Below the pieces are notes generated by a model. The model had not been told where the DNA came from, did not search any database, and saw only the letters and a list, made by a program, of their open reading frames with translations. From Oceanospirillaceae bacterium (GTDB taxonomy: Bacteria > Pseudomonadota > Gammaproteobacteria > Pseudomonadales > Balneatricaceae), in NCBI GenBank assembly GCA_013215375.1, contig JABSRB010000010.1:124001-188000 (forward strand): 64,000 bases of DNA, given 5' to 3'. Positions 43,677-52,834 of the stretch are shown in pieces (within the stretch, counting starts at the first letter, position 1; each line of letters starts with the position of its first letter). The translations under genes and the position numbers were made by a program.

Positions 43677-44210
43677 ATGAAGCTGATTATTTTAGATCGC
43701 GACGGCGTTATCAATGTCGACAGTGACAATTACATCCGCACTGTCGATGAGTGGGTTGCATTGCCTGGTAGCATTAAGGCCATCGCCGAGTTATCTAAGG
43801 CCGGTTACAGTATCGCCATCGCCACCAATCAATCGGGCATAGGCAGAGGTTATTACTCTTTAACAACACTAACCGCCATGCACCAAAAGATGCTCGAGTT
43901 AGTGAAGGCTTTAGGAGGCGATATCGCGCAGATTGTCTACTGTCCACACTTACCGGATGATCAGTGCTCCTGTCGAAAACCGTTACCGGGGATGTTACAA
44001 CAAATCCTCCAGCATTATCCGCATGACATTGATGCGTGCTTTATTGGCGATAGTTTGCGAGATATAGAAGCGGCACAGGCGATTAATATGCCAGCTATGC
44101 TGGTAAAAACCGGCAAGGGGCAACGCAGTGTAGATCAGGGCATTATCGGCGCAGACATTCCAATATATGACGATCTTTTACATTTCAGCCAACAACTTTT
44201 AACCCGCTAA
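43677..44210 (+). CDS. gmhB: D-glycero-beta-D-manno-heptose 1,7-bisphosphate 7-phosphatase
   Basis: 177 residues of the histidinol-phosphatase-like HAD branch. DRDGVIN has Asp7 and Asp9; ATNQSGIGRGYY, the zinc-loop CPHLPDDQCSCRKP and FIGDSLRDIEAA are signatures of GmhB. It removes the 7-phosphate to give heptose 1-phosphate for HldE. ATG at 43677 is chosen because motif I must be N-terminal; the frame is open 29 codons further upstream inside gmhA. There is no strong SD, so coupling with gmhA is likely. Confidence 0.93.
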   Translation: MKLIILDRDGVINVDSDNYIRTVDEWVALPGSIKAIAELSKAGYSIAIATNQSGIGRGYYSLTTLTAMHQKMLELVKALGGDIAQIVYCPHLPDDQCSCRKPLPGMLQQILQHYPHDIDACFIGDSLRDIEAAQAINMPAMLVKTGKGQRSVDQGIIGADIPIYDDLLHFSQQLLTR

Positions 44211-44223
44211 ACAGAGATTGTAA

Positions 44224-45411
44224 ATGAAAAAACTTCACACCGACATTGTCATTGTAGGCGGCGGCATAGCGGGCCTTTGGCTGCTTAATAGTTTAAGCAA
44301 GCAGGGCTTTGATGTACTGTTGCTGGAAGCGGATAGCATAGGTGGCGGACAAAGTGTGCGCTCTCAGGGCATCATCCACGGCGGCATTAAATACGCCCTT
44401 AATGGCGTGTTATCCCAGGCCTCTGATAGCATCAAAGACATGCCGCTGCGCTGGAAGAAATGCCTAACAGGTGACGGTGAGTTAGATTTACGCGGTGTGA
44501 CCCAGCTCAGTGATGCTCACTACTTATGGTCGCAGCGTTCGCTTGGCGCCAAGATCACCTCCTTTTTTGCCAAAAAAGCCATGAGCGGTCGGGTCGACAG
44601 CGTGGCTACAGCCAATTATCCAGCGGTGTTTGCTCATCCTGAGTTTAAAGGCAATCTTTATAAGCTTAACGAAATCGTTTTAGACGTGCCCTCACTAATG
44701 GCCAAGCTTACTGAGGGCTATCAATCACGCATTCTGAAAATTGATACTAAACACGGCAGCTGGACAAAAAATTCAGACGGTAATATCGAGACTTTCACCA
44801 CTGCTGCGCAACAGCTTAACATCAGTGCTCAACACTTTATTTTTGCCGCGGGAGAAGGTAACGGCCAAATTTTAGAAGCCCTCAATATTGAGCGACCCAA
44901 AATGCAGTTGCGCCCGCTACACATGGTAATGCTGACTCATGAAACAGATTTAAGCATCTACGCCCATTGCATTGGCGCCAGCAGCAAACCACTGGCGACT
45001 ATTACCCATCACCTCAATGCCGATGGCAGTTTCACTTGGTACTTTGGCGGTGACATTGCAGAATCCGGAGTGGAGCGTGATAGTGCAGCGCAAATTGATA
45101 AAGCCCAGCAGCTAATGGCCAAAATATTGCCATGGGTGACTCTTAAAAATCCTATTTGGAGTACTTTACGAGTAAATCGAGCAGAACCTAAACAGAGCGG
45201 CCTCACTCGACCAAATGCTGCTTTTGTGCACAGTGAAGACAATTTCTCTCTTTGTTGGCCGACTAAACTTGCACTAACGCCCGACTTAAGCGATCAGGTG
45301 ATTGCCTCGTTAGCACAACGACAGATCACCGCCAAATTTAAGCTGACGGAACAGCATCTGCAGAATATTGGTCATCCACAAGTTGCAGCTACCATTTGGA
45401 GTAAGCAATGA
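44224..45411 (+). CDS. FAD-dependent oxidoreductase (DAO/glycerol-3-phosphate dehydrogenase-like)
   Basis: 395 residues. The FAD-binding GGGIAG (12-17) is followed by LLEADSIGGGQSVRSQGIIHGGIKYAL. The DAO-type fold with IFAAGEGNGQILEAL is clear. It resembles a family of sugar/amino-acid or glycerol-3-phosphate oxidases but lacks an obvious specificity motif. It starts 13 bp after gmhB and overlaps the aldo/keto reductase by 4 bp, so gmhA-gmhB-FAD-AKR form one transcript. A role in heptose/sugar modification is a context guess only. Confidence 0.8.
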   Translation: MKKLHTDIVIVGGGIAGLWLLNSLSKQGFDVLLLEADSIGGGQSVRSQGIIHGGIKYALNGVLSQASDSIKDMPLRWKKCLTGDGELDLRGVTQLSDAHYLWSQRSLGAKITSFFAKKAMSGRVDSVATANYPAVFAHPEFKGNLYKLNEIVLDVPSLMAKLTEGYQSRILKIDTKHGSWTKNSDGNIETFTTAAQQLNISAQHFIFAAGEGNGQILEALNIERPKMQLRPLHMVMLTHETDLSIYAHCIGASSKPLATITHHLNADGSFTWYFGGDIAESGVERDSAAQIDKAQQLMAKILPWVTLKNPIWSTLRVNRAEPKQSGLTRPNAAFVHSEDNFSLCWPTKLALTPDLSDQVIASLAQRQITAKFKLTEQHLQNIGHPQVAATIWSKQ

Positions 45412-46220
45412 GATATCGCGAAATTGCCGACACTGGTGTCAATGTCAGTGCGATTGGCTTTGGTACGGTCAAGATAGGTCGCGATCAAGGCGTTAAATAC
45501 CCGCAGAGCTTTGTCATTCCCGATGACAAGCAAGTGCTTAATTTATTGTCAATCTGTACAGAGCTAGGGATCAACTTGCTGGATACCGCCCCCGCCTATG
45601 GCAACAGCGAGCAGCGCTTGGGGCAATTGTTATCGCCTTCACAGCGTCAAGACTGGCTGATCAGCTCTAAAGCAGGCGAGGAGTTTGACGAAAACAGCGG
45701 CACTTCCCATTACGATTTTAGCGAGCGCGCTATCATTGCCAGTGTAGAACGTAGCTTGCGTCGTTTAAAGACAGACTATCTCGACATTGTGATGATCCAC
45801 TCCAACGGTGATGACTTAGATATTATCGAGCGACAAGGAGCACTAGCCACTCTTGCTAAACTGAAACAAGCCGGAAAAATTCGCGCTACTGGCATGTCGA
45901 CTAAAACCATCGCTGGGGGTATCGCAGCGCTAGAGCACAGCGATTGCGTCATGGTGACTTACAACCTAAATGAGCGCAGCGAGCGCGAAGTGATCGAATA
46001 CGCACACCTGCATAACAAAGGTATTTTTATCAAAAAAGCCTTTGCCTCTGGGCATTTATCTAGTGAATCAACCGACGCTGGTGAAGATTCCATTGTCGCG
46101 AGTTTCAAGTTGATTTTTTCCGAGGCCGGCGTAAGCAGTGCAGTTATAGGTACTATCAATGAGAACAACCTACGGGAAAATATTGAAAAGTATCAGCAAG
46201 TCATTAAAGAAATAAGTTAA
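45408..46220 (+). CDS. Aldo/keto reductase
   Basis: 270 residues of the AKR barrel. The tetrad appears as Asp and Tyr in LLDTAPAYGNSEQRLG, Lys in LISSKAGE and His in IVMIHSNGDD. NAD(P) contacts near the C-terminus are weaker, with the usual KxxxxxR region not obvious, but SAVIGTINENNLRENI fits the family. It overlaps the upstream FAD oxidoreductase by 4 bp (ATGA). The reaction is reduction of a carbonyl on an unidentified sugar or metabolite. A minus-strand terminator for hldE follows. Confidence 0.85.
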   Translation: MRYREIADTGVNVSAIGFGTVKIGRDQGVKYPQSFVIPDDKQVLNLLSICTELGINLLDTAPAYGNSEQRLGQLLSPSQRQDWLISSKAGEEFDENSGTSHYDFSERAIIASVERSLRRLKTDYLDIVMIHSNGDDLDIIERQGALATLAKLKQAGKIRATGMSTKTIAGGIAALEHSDCVMVTYNLNERSEREVIEYAHLHNKGIFIKKAFASGHLSSESTDAGEDSIVASFKLIFSEAGVSSAVIGTINENNLRENIEKYQQVIKEIS

Positions 46221-46221
46221 A

Positions 46222-46251
46222 TAAAAAAGCTGCGAAGTTGAGATCGCAGCT
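46222..46251 (-). terminator. Terminator of hldE
   Basis: AGCTGCGA (46228-46235) pairs with TCGCAGCT (46244-46251) around an 8-base loop. On the minus strand it is followed by six T, so it terminates hldE and may partly act on the convergent transcript. Confidence 0.8.
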
Positions 46252-46271
46252 ATCTTAAATGGAATTAGAGA

Positions 46272-47702
46272 TTACTCCTCGCCCTTAATTTGCTCGACAA
46301 TCGCCGTGGTTGAACAATTATCCAGTAAGGATAGCACTTGTACATCACCGCCATAACTGCGCACAAAATCACCGCCCACTACGCCTTCAATACCATAGTC
46401 GCCACCCTTGACCAAAATATCAGGACGAATTAACTCCAGTAAATGCTCTGGGGTTGGCTGATCAAAACAGACCACCCAGTCCACTGCCTCTAAGCTCGAC
46501 AATACAATCATGCGCCGATCTTCAGTATTAATAGGTCTTCCCTCGCCTTTCAAACGCTTTACAGAAGCATCACTGTTGATAGCTACTACCAAGCGCTGCC
46601 CCAACTCTCTAGCTTGCTCTAAATAACCAACATGCCCAGCGTGCAAAATATCGAAACAACCATTGGTAAAGACTATTTTCTCACCCGCCAAACGCGCATC
46701 TTCGATGGCGATGGCCAATTGTTCTTCACTGACCACGCCACGTGCACTGCGCTGATTCGCGGCAATTTCACGTCGGATTTCAGGGCCAGATATAGCATAA
46801 GTACCCAACTTACCAATGGCGATACCCGCCGCCATATTGGCAATAGCCACTGCGTTTTGCATTTCCTCGCCAGCCCCTAGCGCAGCCGCTAAAGTAGAGA
46901 TGACCGTATCCCCTGCCCCTGTCACATCAAAAACTTCGTGAGTGCGTGCCGGAAAATGCACTTCAGTGCCTTCTTTGTATAATAGAGTCATCCCTTTTTC
47001 ACTGCGGGTAATCAGCAAAAACTCTAGCGCTAGCTCTTTGATTAACGCGCTACCACGACTGATCACTTGCTCTTCAGTGTGACACTTGCCCACCACTGCC
47101 TCAAACTCAGACATATTTGGCGTTAGCAGCGTTGCGCCTTTATATGGACGGTAGTCACTGCCTTTTGGATCTACCAGTACCAACTTATTATGCGCTTTCG
47201 CTAGCGCAATGATGCTCTGACAATCACTCAGTGTACCTTTGTCATAATCGGAGATAATCAACACGTCGCTATCTGCAATTTTCGCGGCTACCGATGCCTG
47301 AATTGCCGGCGCATAATCACTGCTAAAGCGCTGTTCAAAATCCATCCGTAATAGCTGCTGGTTGCGGCTAATCGCACGCAACTTCATGATGGTAGGCTCT
47401 GAATCTGTTTGATTAAAATGACAGGCAACGCCTGCAGCTTTTAAACGCGCTTCAAGTACTTGTGCAGCCTCATCACGCCCCACAAGCCCTAACAGATGTG
47501 TGCTGGCACCGAGCGCCGCTGTATTTAAAGCTACGTTGGCTGCACCACCAGGCCTGTCATCTTGTTTAGATACTTTAATGATTGGCACTGGTGCCTCTGG
47601 AGATACTCGTTCTGTGGCGCCGTGCCAGTATCGATCTAACATGATATCGCCCACCACTAAAATGCGGGTTTTAGCAAATTCTGGCATTCTTAACTCAAGC
47701 AA
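46272..47702 (-). CDS. hldE: Bifunctional heptose-7-phosphate kinase / heptose-1-phosphate adenylyltransferase
   Basis: 476 residues. The N-terminal ribokinase-like domain (about 10-320) has LDRYWHGATERVSPEAPVP and the GAGD anion hole (TGAGDTV); the C-terminal nucleotidyltransferase domain (about 340-475) has FTNGCFDILHAGHVGYL. It makes ADP-heptose together with GmhA and GmhB. The length matches E. coli HldE. Start: TTG at 47702, with AGGAG about 9 bp upstream and alignment to the usual N-terminus; ATG five codons in is an alternative. It is 27 bp downstream of msbA, in one transcript. Confidence 0.95.
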   Translation of the reverse strand: MLELRMPEFAKTRILVVGDIMLDRYWHGATERVSPEAPVPIIKVSKQDDRPGGAANVALNTAALGASTHLLGLVGRDEAAQVLEARLKAAGVACHFNQTDSEPTIMKLRAISRNQQLLRMDFEQRFSSDYAPAIQASVAAKIADSDVLIISDYDKGTLSDCQSIIALAKAHNKLVLVDPKGSDYRPYKGATLLTPNMSEFEAVVGKCHTEEQVISRGSALIKELALEFLLITRSEKGMTLLYKEGTEVHFPARTHEVFDVTGAGDTVISTLAAALGAGEEMQNAVAIANMAAGIAIGKLGTYAISGPEIRREIAANQRSARGVVSEEQLAIAIEDARLAGEKIVFTNGCFDILHAGHVGYLEQARELGQRLVVAINSDASVKRLKGEGRPINTEDRRMIVLSSLEAVDWVVCFDQPTPEHLLELIRPDILVKGGDYGIEGVVGGDFVRSYGGDVQVLSLLDNCSTTAIVEQIKGEE

Positions 47703-47729
47703 AGTCGCTCACTCCTAAAGTGTATAATT

Positions 47730-49478
47730 TTATCCATCGGTTGGCACCGTTTCGTTATCAAAGCCTTGCTGATGCAACTGCGCATAAAGGCCCTGCTTGT
47801 CTAATAGTTGCTGGTGAGTACCGCGCTCTACTATTGCACCGTTATCCATGACTAAGATAGTATCGGCGTTTTGGATAGTAGATAGACGATGGGCGATCAC
47901 TAAAGTAGTGCGATCTTTCATTACTCGCTCCAACGCCTGCTGGATGTAACGCTCGGAATGATTATCCAGTGCCGAGGTCGCTTCATCGAGAATCAATACC
48001 GGTGCATCTTTGAGGATTGCGCGAGCAATGGCTAAGCGCTGGCGCTGGCCACCAGATAACATCAATCCTTTCTCGCCTAGTGGGGTATGCATCCCCTGAG
48101 GTAGCTTATCGACAAACTCAGTGGCATTAGCCGTCTCAAGTGCCGCTAATACTTCACTATCGGTTTTTTCACTCAAACTGCCATAGGCAATATTACTTTT
48201 AATGGTACCGGAGAAGAGCACTACTTGCTGATTAACGATGGCTATCTGCTCGCGCAAATTAGACAATTTATAGTCGTTAAGTGCCACGCCATCCAAATTA
48301 ATACTGCCGCTGCTATATTCAAAAAATCGTGGAATCAAATTCGCTAAGGTACTTTTACCACTGCCTGAACGCCCCACCAGCGCAATAGTTTGTCCTGCTC
48401 TCATAGAGAAGTCTATGTCTTTTAATACCTGAGTGTCTGTGTAGCTAAAGCTAACGTTATTAAAACTAAGCTCACCCTTAGCGCGCTCTACAATAACTTC
48501 ACCTTTGTCTATCTCTGACTCGGCGTCTATCACTTCAAACAAACTATTGGCAGCAGTAATGCCACGTTGCAGCGGCCCATTAATTTCGGTCAAGGCGCGC
48601 AGTGGTTTAGCAATCAGGCCCGCGGTGATCAAGAACGCGACAAATTCACTGCCGGGCATTTGCTCCATAAACCCAGGATAGAGCGCTACAAAAATTAGTA
48701 GCGCCAGCGCAATTGACACGAGCATTTGTACGACCGGTGAATTTAGCGCTGAAGTCACCGTCATCTTTAATGACTGGCGTCTAAAATCGTCACTGGCACG
48801 ATTAAAACGCGCCAATTCGCTCTCATAGCCGCCGAAGGTTTTTACCACTTCATTACCCTGCAAGCTTTCACTGGCGGCATGCGTAATATCTCCGATGGAA
48901 CTCTGCATGTTTTTCGCCAGCTTGCGAAAGCGCTTTGAGGCAATACTAATAGTAATGGCGATAAAGGGGCTGGATGCAAAAAACAACAGTGCCAACTGCC
49001 AGTTGAGATAAAAAAGATAGGCAACTAACCCCAATACCGTCGCTCCCTCCCTCACCAAAGTACGTACTACAGAGGTGCATGCGGAGGTTACTTGTTCAAC
49101 ATTGTAAATCAATATTGCCAGAAAGTGTCCTGAGTCCTGTTGCAAATATTGCTGGCGAGGCAACTGTAAAATCGATGAAAATATTTGCTTACGCAATTCA
49201 TACACTACATTAAAAGCGACTCTATCTAGACAATAAGCTCCAACGAAACTACCTAACCCGCGGGCAAAAGTGATCGAGATGATGGCTACTGGCAAAATTA
49301 TATAAGCATTACCGGAGGGTTCATCCATCTCCGAGACAATTTTTTCCATTAAGATGGCGAAGCCTGTCTGGGTGAATGCGTAGAGGATGTAGCCGACGAT
49401 ACTTAATGAGAAAAAGCCGAGATAAGGTTTTAAATAACTTAATAGGCGTTTATAAACTTGCCAGGGGGATATTTTCAA
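47730..49478 (-). CDS. msbA: Lipid A export ATP-binding/permease protein MsbA
   Basis: 582 residues, the E. coli length. The N-terminal ABC exporter TM domain (six helices, about 15-310) is followed by the ABC domain with Walker A GRSGSGKS, Q-loop IAIVNQQVVLFSGT, signature LSGGQRQRLAIARA and Walker B VLILDEATSALD. It flips lipid A-core across the inner membrane. The start is taken as TTG at 49478 with AGG 9 bp upstream; another TTG at 49505 has no SD. It heads the msbA-hldE transcript, divergent from the acyltransferase gene. Confidence 0.94.
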   Translation of the reverse strand: MKISPWQVYKRLLSYLKPYLGFFSLSIVGYILYAFTQTGFAILMEKIVSEMDEPSGNAYIILPVAIISITFARGLGSFVGAYCLDRVAFNVVYELRKQIFSSILQLPRQQYLQQDSGHFLAILIYNVEQVTSACTSVVRTLVREGATVLGLVAYLFYLNWQLALLFFASSPFIAITISIASKRFRKLAKNMQSSIGDITHAASESLQGNEVVKTFGGYESELARFNRASDDFRRQSLKMTVTSALNSPVVQMLVSIALALLIFVALYPGFMEQMPGSEFVAFLITAGLIAKPLRALTEINGPLQRGITAANSLFEVIDAESEIDKGEVIVERAKGELSFNNVSFSYTDTQVLKDIDFSMRAGQTIALVGRSGSGKSTLANLIPRFFEYSSGSINLDGVALNDYKLSNLREQIAIVNQQVVLFSGTIKSNIAYGSLSEKTDSEVLAALETANATEFVDKLPQGMHTPLGEKGLMLSGGQRQRLAIARAILKDAPVLILDEATSALDNHSERYIQQALERVMKDRTTLVIAHRLSTIQNADTILVMDNGAIVERGTHQQLLDKQGLYAQLHQQGFDNETVPTDG

Positions 49479-49642
49479 TACAATTAACCTATAAAATTTT
49501 AACAAAACCGCACTGGGGTAGCGCCTATTCCATCAACTGAATATAATAAGGAAGTAGCGCACAAGTATACAATGCCTCTTTCTTTTCGCTACATCTTAAT
49601 TTTATTGTAACTTAATTTTTGGCGGGATAACCTTTAACTATT

Positions 49643-50533
49643 GTGAATGATCAAAAAAAAGATTGGCCTGCACTGCTTACCTTAGCTTTAATCCGCGCCT
49701 TGGCGAAACTTCCCTTTAAAGCCGGACTTAAAGTGGGTGCCTTTCTCGGACACACGCTGCGGATACTCGCGGTAAAAAGACGTAAAGTTACCGAAGTTAA
49801 TATCCGCCTTTGCTTTAAAGAGCTCTCTTCTGCTGAGCAGAGGCAACTGGTAAGAGATATTTTTGTCGCCAATGGTATCGGCCTAGTTGAAACGGCCTGG
49901 GCACACTATGGGGATAAAACTATGTTTGATGGCCGCGTAGAAATAATTGGACAGCAGTTATTGGATGATGCTCTGGCCAAAAAACGTGGTGTAGTGTTGC
50001 TCGGCGCACATTTTAGCACCCTAGACTTAGGAGGATTATTATTCTCCTATACCAAAGCACCGCTAAATACTTTGTACCGACAGCACAATAATCCAGTGCT
50101 AGATAAAGCTATTATTGAAGGACGCTCCAAGTTCTGTACACCGATTGAGCGCAAGAATATGCGTTTGGTGATTCGCAAACTCAAAGATAATCAGTGCATT
50201 TGGTTTGCCCCAGATCAAGACTTACGTGGCAAGGGCAACGTTTTCGCCACCTTTTTCGGCCAAACTGCTGCAACAGTGACAGCAACTACCAACTTTGTAC
50301 GTTTTAATGACTCGCCTATACTAATGTTAGCCCACTATCGCAAACCCGATAACAGCGGCTACATTTTGGAGTTTAGCCAATTGGAGGATTGTGACCCTAA
50401 AGATAAGGCACTGCTTGCCCAAGTGGTGAATAACTGTATTGAAAAAGCGGTCAGGAAATACCCAGCGCAGTATATGTGGATGCACAAACGTTTTAAAACG
50501 CAACCGGATGGGAAGCACCAGCTGTATAAGTAA
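49643..50533 (+). CDS. Lipid A late acyltransferase (LpxL/HtrB family)
   Basis: 296 residues. The acyltransferase HX4D motif is HFSTLD with His123 and Asp128; KRRKVTEVNIRLCF (45-58) and WFAPDQDLRGKGNVFATFFG are family segments. It probably adds a secondary acyl chain to Kdo2-lipid IVA. The hydrophobic N-terminus (about 10-45) anchors it at the inner membrane. The start is GTG at 49643. It converges with waaL with only 4 bp between the stops. Confidence 0.9.
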   Translation: MNDQKKDWPALLTLALIRALAKLPFKAGLKVGAFLGHTLRILAVKRRKVTEVNIRLCFKELSSAEQRQLVRDIFVANGIGLVETAWAHYGDKTMFDGRVEIIGQQLLDDALAKKRGVVLLGAHFSTLDLGGLLFSYTKAPLNTLYRQHNNPVLDKAIIEGRSKFCTPIERKNMRLVIRKLKDNQCIWFAPDQDLRGKGNVFATFFGQTAATVTATTNFVRFNDSPILMLAHYRKPDNSGYILEFSQLEDCDPKDKALLAQVVNNCIEKAVRKYPAQYMWMHKRFKTQPDGKHQLYK

Positions 50534-50537
50534 TTTC

Positions 50538-51824
50538 TTAACTGGTGATTTCTTCAGTTTTATCGGGCAAGTTCTTCTCTTGATCTCTGTAGCTGTTGGC
50601 AAATAATGCCACCAAAATAATCAGCATACCCGAGTAGAGAATTACACCGCCATTTCTAAGATAAAAAGACAAGGTAATATTTGAGACGGCAAAGTAAACG
50701 CCAAAAACCACTAAGCTCAAAGCAATCACATCAACTTTTATAGTCCTTTGGCGTAGCTTTTGTACACCGATATAAACTGGGAAGCCTATAAAAATTATTA
50801 TCACGGCAAGCCCCAGTATTCCACGACGCACCAAAGCGTTCACATAAGCGCTGTGTGCATTGTCATACTTATCAACGGAAGGAGCAATTTTACCTTGTTG
50901 AACAAGGCTTGATTTTTGACTTTGAAAACCCTCAAAACCAACCCCAATGATAGGGCTCTGACTGGCGATGATGAGCCCTGATTTCCACAGTTCTAATCTT
51001 ACACCAGTTGAGGTATTAGAATTTCCATCAAAAAAGTAACTATCAAAATTCTTAATAGCGGTATCAAATCTGCTAACGACACTTGTAGACGGAAGCCATA
51101 TAGCCCCCGTTGTCACTATTAAAACAAAAATTATAATGGCTGTTTTGGCTTTTCCCGCAATTTGTCTTCGATAGCAATATGCAATAATAAGAACCAGTAT
51201 AGGCAATGGGATAAACGCTCCTCTAGATATTGTTAGCCCAGAGGTATAAAACGCTCCACACACTCCAATCACAGCGAATATCGCCAAATATTTTCCATAT
51301 TTTATCTTTTGATAAATTAACGGAATATAAAGCAGTAACATAGTGGCGTAAATAGCAGCAACCGAGCCCAATCTAATCGGATTTATGTTTGTTCCGATAC
51401 GCCATTTTACCAAATAGGCATGCTCATATAACCCTAGCGTCAATAAACCAAAACAGCCGACTATCAACCCTAACGCCACTGTTTTAAATTCTATTTTTGC
51501 AAAATTTAACAGCAGTATACAAGGCGCCAATAACAACGCTTTAGACGCTTCACCTGCCCTGTTAATGGATAATTCAAAATACCAAACCTCCATAAGCACC
51601 GACAAGAAATACAGTACTAATACAACAATCAAACCCTTTTCATATTTTGAGAGAGTAATTTTATTACGTATCTCACTACTCAATAAAAACAAACAGCCGA
51701 GTAACATTATCGAGCCACTGAGTGAATAGCTGCCTTTGAAGGTTGAGGAGAGCGCCAAGAAAGTAAAGACTGAAAAAGTAACATACGCTTTGGCGAATAC
51801 TGGCAAAGAAACTCTAAAGGGCAA
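50538..51824 (-). CDS. waaL: O-antigen ligase-like polymerase/ligase (Wzy_C family)
   Basis: 428 residues with about 11-12 membrane helices and the large periplasmic loop typical of WaaL/Wzy_C proteins, containing STSVVSRFDTAIKNF and GVRLELWKSGLIIASQSPIIGVGFEGF. The His-rich DNAHSAYVNALVRRGILGL is the usual catalytic-site region. It is 8 bp downstream of waaC. WaaL joins O-antigen to lipid A-core at the periplasmic face; the same fold serves polymerases, so the symbol rests partly on position beside waaC-waaF. Confidence 0.82.
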   Translation of the reverse strand: MPFRVSLPVFAKAYVTFSVFTFLALSSTFKGSYSLSGSIMLLGCLFLLSSEIRNKITLSKYEKGLIVVLVLYFLSVLMEVWYFELSINRAGEASKALLLAPCILLLNFAKIEFKTVALGLIVGCFGLLTLGLYEHAYLVKWRIGTNINPIRLGSVAAIYATMLLLYIPLIYQKIKYGKYLAIFAVIGVCGAFYTSGLTISRGAFIPLPILVLIIAYCYRRQIAGKAKTAIIIFVLIVTTGAIWLPSTSVVSRFDTAIKNFDSYFFDGNSNTSTGVRLELWKSGLIIASQSPIIGVGFEGFQSQKSSLVQQGKIAPSVDKYDNAHSAYVNALVRRGILGLAVIIIFIGFPVYIGVQKLRQRTIKVDVIALSLVVFGVYFAVSNITLSFYLRNGGVILYSGMLIILVALFANSYRDQEKNLPDKTEEITS

Positions 51825-51832
51825 GATATTAC

Positions 51833-52834
51833 CTACTGCTGAGAGCTGTTGATTAGCTGATGAAATTCATGCCAGACAGTACTTGGAGTCAAAGCACTAA
51901 ATATTTTTGGCTCTACATCTACACCCGTGAAAGTATAGTCACTCGCCTGCAACACTTGCTGATGCTTACCATAGCCGCCAACCAAACCTGGGTCTGTGGG
52001 ACCAAACAAAGTCAGGTTGGGTTTATCCAATGCAGCACTTAAATGAGACAATCCGGTATCTACTGAAATACAACCTGCTGCATCTGCAATCACTTGCGCC
52101 ACTTGCGACAAAGACAACTTATCTAACACTGTTACTTTTGGATTACCAGCGGCTAGTTCTATAGCTCTAGCAAGCTCTGTATCACTCCCCCAGGGCAACT
52201 TCACTTGCCATCCCTGTTCCGTCGCCATTGTAATGAGTTGCTGCCAATATACTTGCGGGTAGTGTTTATCAAATCGGGTGGTACCATGATTAAACACTAG
52301 ATATTCTGATTTTTCGTTGCTGGAGAAATACGAAGATATATTAAAATCTCCCTGCTGCTCCTTTTCCAGTGAATACCCTAGCGAGAGCGCAAACAATTGT
52401 CGAGTACGCTCTATAGCGTGCTGATCTTTTGCCACGTTAATTGGCTGCTGATAAAAACGGCTCGCCAGCGGCTCTTTAGCACTGTCTTTATCTAGCCCAT
52501 AACTCTTACCCCGGGCATTTCTGACCACTAATGCGGCGCTTTTTAATAACCCTTGGGCATCGATGACTGCATCGTAGTGCTGTGCTTGCAGTTGTTGTTT
52601 AAACGCCTGCCACTGACCGCTACGCCACGCTTGAATAGGATGTTTTCGCCAACGTCTAATAGCAACAGGGATGACGTTATCCACCGCAGCGTGCCAGCGA
52701 GGAATCTCTTGAAAACCCTCTTCTACCACCCAATCAAAGCGGATCCCCTCAATGGCGCGCATCGCATCTGTTAAAGCGGGTAAGGTGTGAATAATATCCC
52801 CCATGGAGGAAGTTTTGACGACTAATACTCGCAT
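51833..52834 (-). CDS. waaC: LPS heptosyltransferase I
   Basis: 333 residues of GT family 9. N-terminal RVLVVKTSSMGDIIHTLPALTDA with WVVEEGFQEIP is typical of WaaC; the C-terminal half has CISVDTGLSHLSAALDKPNLTLFGPTDPGLVGGYG, the ADP-heptose site. It adds the first heptose to Kdo. It overlaps waaF by 13 bp and is followed by waaL. The length is normal. Confidence 0.94.
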   Translation of the reverse strand: MRVLVVKTSSMGDIIHTLPALTDAMRAIEGIRFDWVVEEGFQEIPRWHAAVDNVIPVAIRRWRKHPIQAWRSGQWQAFKQQLQAQHYDAVIDAQGLLKSAALVVRNARGKSYGLDKDSAKEPLASRFYQQPINVAKDQHAIERTRQLFALSLGYSLEKEQQGDFNISSYFSSNEKSEYLVFNHGTTRFDKHYPQVYWQQLITMATEQGWQVKLPWGSDTELARAIELAAGNPKVTVLDKLSLSQVAQVIADAAGCISVDTGLSHLSAALDKPNLTLFGPTDPGLVGGYGKHQQVLQASDYTFTGVDVEPKIFSALTPSTVWHEFHQLINSSQQ

